Positions 63,451 to 64,000 of a DNA stretch of 64,000 bases are shown here, one piece after another. The stretch is from the NCBI GenBank assembly GCA_020975725.1, contig QXJR01000027.1, positions 496,001 to 560,000 of the forward strand. The letters run 5' to 3'. This DNA is from Picocystis sp. L7. Lineage: Eukaryota > Chlorophyta > Picocystophyceae > Picocystales > Picocystaceae. Numbering within the stretch: position 1 is the first letter of the stretch; each line of letters begins with the position of its first letter. A program made the translations under genes and the position numbers. Below the pieces are notes generated by a model. That model did no database searches and had not been told where the DNA came from. It was given only the letters and a program-made list of their open reading frames with translations.

Positions 63451-64000
63451 CTATGGACGTCCCTGGGGGTCCTGGAACATCCCCATCCCTGCTTCTGAGG
63501 GAAAGGAACCGGGATGGAGCCAGGGAAACACGGGCTCGGAACGAACCGCTTGTCTCCAGAAGAAACCCACCTGCAAGGTCAAGCCTTCCTCGCCCTTGGT
63601 CCCCGACAAAGGAATCTCCTGCACGCGGAAGAAATGGAGACGGTCCAACAAAGGGGCCAATGGCAAGGAAGCAGAACCGACCAAGCTCTCCCGTACCAAT
63701 GGCTTGCGATGGAGCTCGAAACGTATGGACTCTTGGAACCCCACCTGATCCAACACAAAACGACATTCCTGGTTCCAACCCACACGGGTAGATCTGGCCT
63801 TCTTACCCACGCTGCGTGTCTTGTGATGGGTCTGACCAGGAACGGATGCGATAATGTAATGACGCCCGGTGAGCGTCTTGGAGAACCCAGAGACGTGGAG
63901 GATACGCACAAACAGGGCACCGAAAGGAGCCATCTTCTTGTCCGTACGAATGGAATCCATGCTCAGCAATGGGGTGAAGCTCATCTCCATATGTACCCTG
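63451..64000 (-). CDS. C2-domain protein (partial at window edge)
   Basis: The minus-strand frame enters from the right edge and reads YMEMSFTPLLSMDS, then FGALFVRILHVSGFSKTL, KTRSVGKKARSTRVGWNQE, SLPLAPLL and EGLTLQVGFFWR. This is a full C2 domain of eight strands. The opening YMEMSFTPLL resembles the closing strand of a preceding C2 domain, so the protein probably continues beyond the window with tandem C2 domains, as in plant synaptotagmin-like proteins. C2 domains bind phospholipids, often with Ca2+; the acidic Ca2+ loops are poorly kept here. The stop at 63451 follows a less protein-like tail, so the true 3' end may be spliced differently. Confidence 0.6.
   Translation of the reverse strand, partial: RVHMEMSFTPLLSMDSIRTDKKMAPFGALFVRILHVSGFSKTLTGRHYIIASVPGQTHHKTRSVGKKARSTRVGWNQECRFVLDQVGFQESIRFELHRKPLVRESLVGSASLPLAPLLDRLHFFRVQEIPLSGTKGEEGLTLQVGFFWRQAVRSEPVFPWLHPGSFPSEAGMGMFQDPQGRP

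Noticed and set aside
62876-63990. Joining the helical ORF to the C2-domain protein
   Set aside because: No phase-compatible donor/acceptor pair with CTGAC was found between them.

Overview
The window looks like nuclear DNA of an intron-poor, compact eukaryotic alga, most likely a green alga. The evidence is a plastid-type geranylgeranyl reductase with an N-terminal targeting region, a plant-type thioredoxin-like 3-3 protein, a plant-type ankyrin/Raf-like kinase, a homomeric acetyl-CoA carboxylase, RAPTOR, SLBP and a mitochondrial bL33. No organism name is claimed. Genes are mostly single-exon or have one to three short GT-AG introns. Every intron I could place carries a CTGAC branch-site-like motif. 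Neighbouring genes alternate as divergent and convergent pairs, sometimes with only 25-30 bp between convergent stop codons.

Layout, left to right. 1-6.2 kb: end of an unknown gene, thioredoxin-like 3-3, SLBP and PQBP1 (divergent), and CEBPZ/NOC1 (ribosome biogenesis). 7.1-8.9 kb: two tandem RNase III paralogues, both with Cys at the position of a catalytic Asp. 9.6-18.8 kb: a BET bromodomain protein and a 2302-aa acetyl-CoA carboxylase. 20.6-26.6 kb: GINS subunit SLD5 and RAPTOR. 26.6-29.5 kb: an AT-rich stretch with no recognised gene. 29.5-31.3 kb: a coiled-coil protein and mitochondrial bL33. 31.46-42.04 kb: a 10.6-kb DNA transposon. 42.4-53.9 kb: exocyst SEC15, an ankyrin kinase with a C-terminal CaaX box, a TruA-type pseudouridine synthase, prohibitin, ubiquilin/DSK2 and a J-plus-UBL protein. 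54.2-64 kb: an ankyrin protein, organelle-targeted GapC-type GAPDH, an uncertain ORF, geranylgeranyl reductase, RIO1 kinase, ribosomal protein eL24, another uncertain ORF, and a partial C2-domain protein.

The standout object is the transposon at 31461-42044. It has an 8-bp target-site duplication, about 595-bp terminal inverted repeats with only two substitutions and one homopolymer indel between them, a KDZ/CxC-type transposase-like ORF, a second outward-facing ORF of unknown function, and a central foldback of 784-bp arms with no difference found in the parts I compared. It sits inside a 78-bp minisatellite in the divergent promoter between bL33m and SEC15, and an adjacent minisatellite copy preserves the sequence of the empty site.

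The host genes are mostly housekeeping: replication (SLD5), rRNA and tRNA processing (CEBPZ, RIO1, TruA), translation (eL24, bL33m), histone mRNA metabolism (SLBP), TOR signalling (RAPTOR), proteostasis (DSK2, J-UBL, prohibitin), and lipid, pigment and carbon metabolism (ACC, CHLP, GAPDH). They do not form one pathway. Exon boundaries were set by eye from GT/AG, CTGAC, reading phase and family similarity, so they remain predictions.
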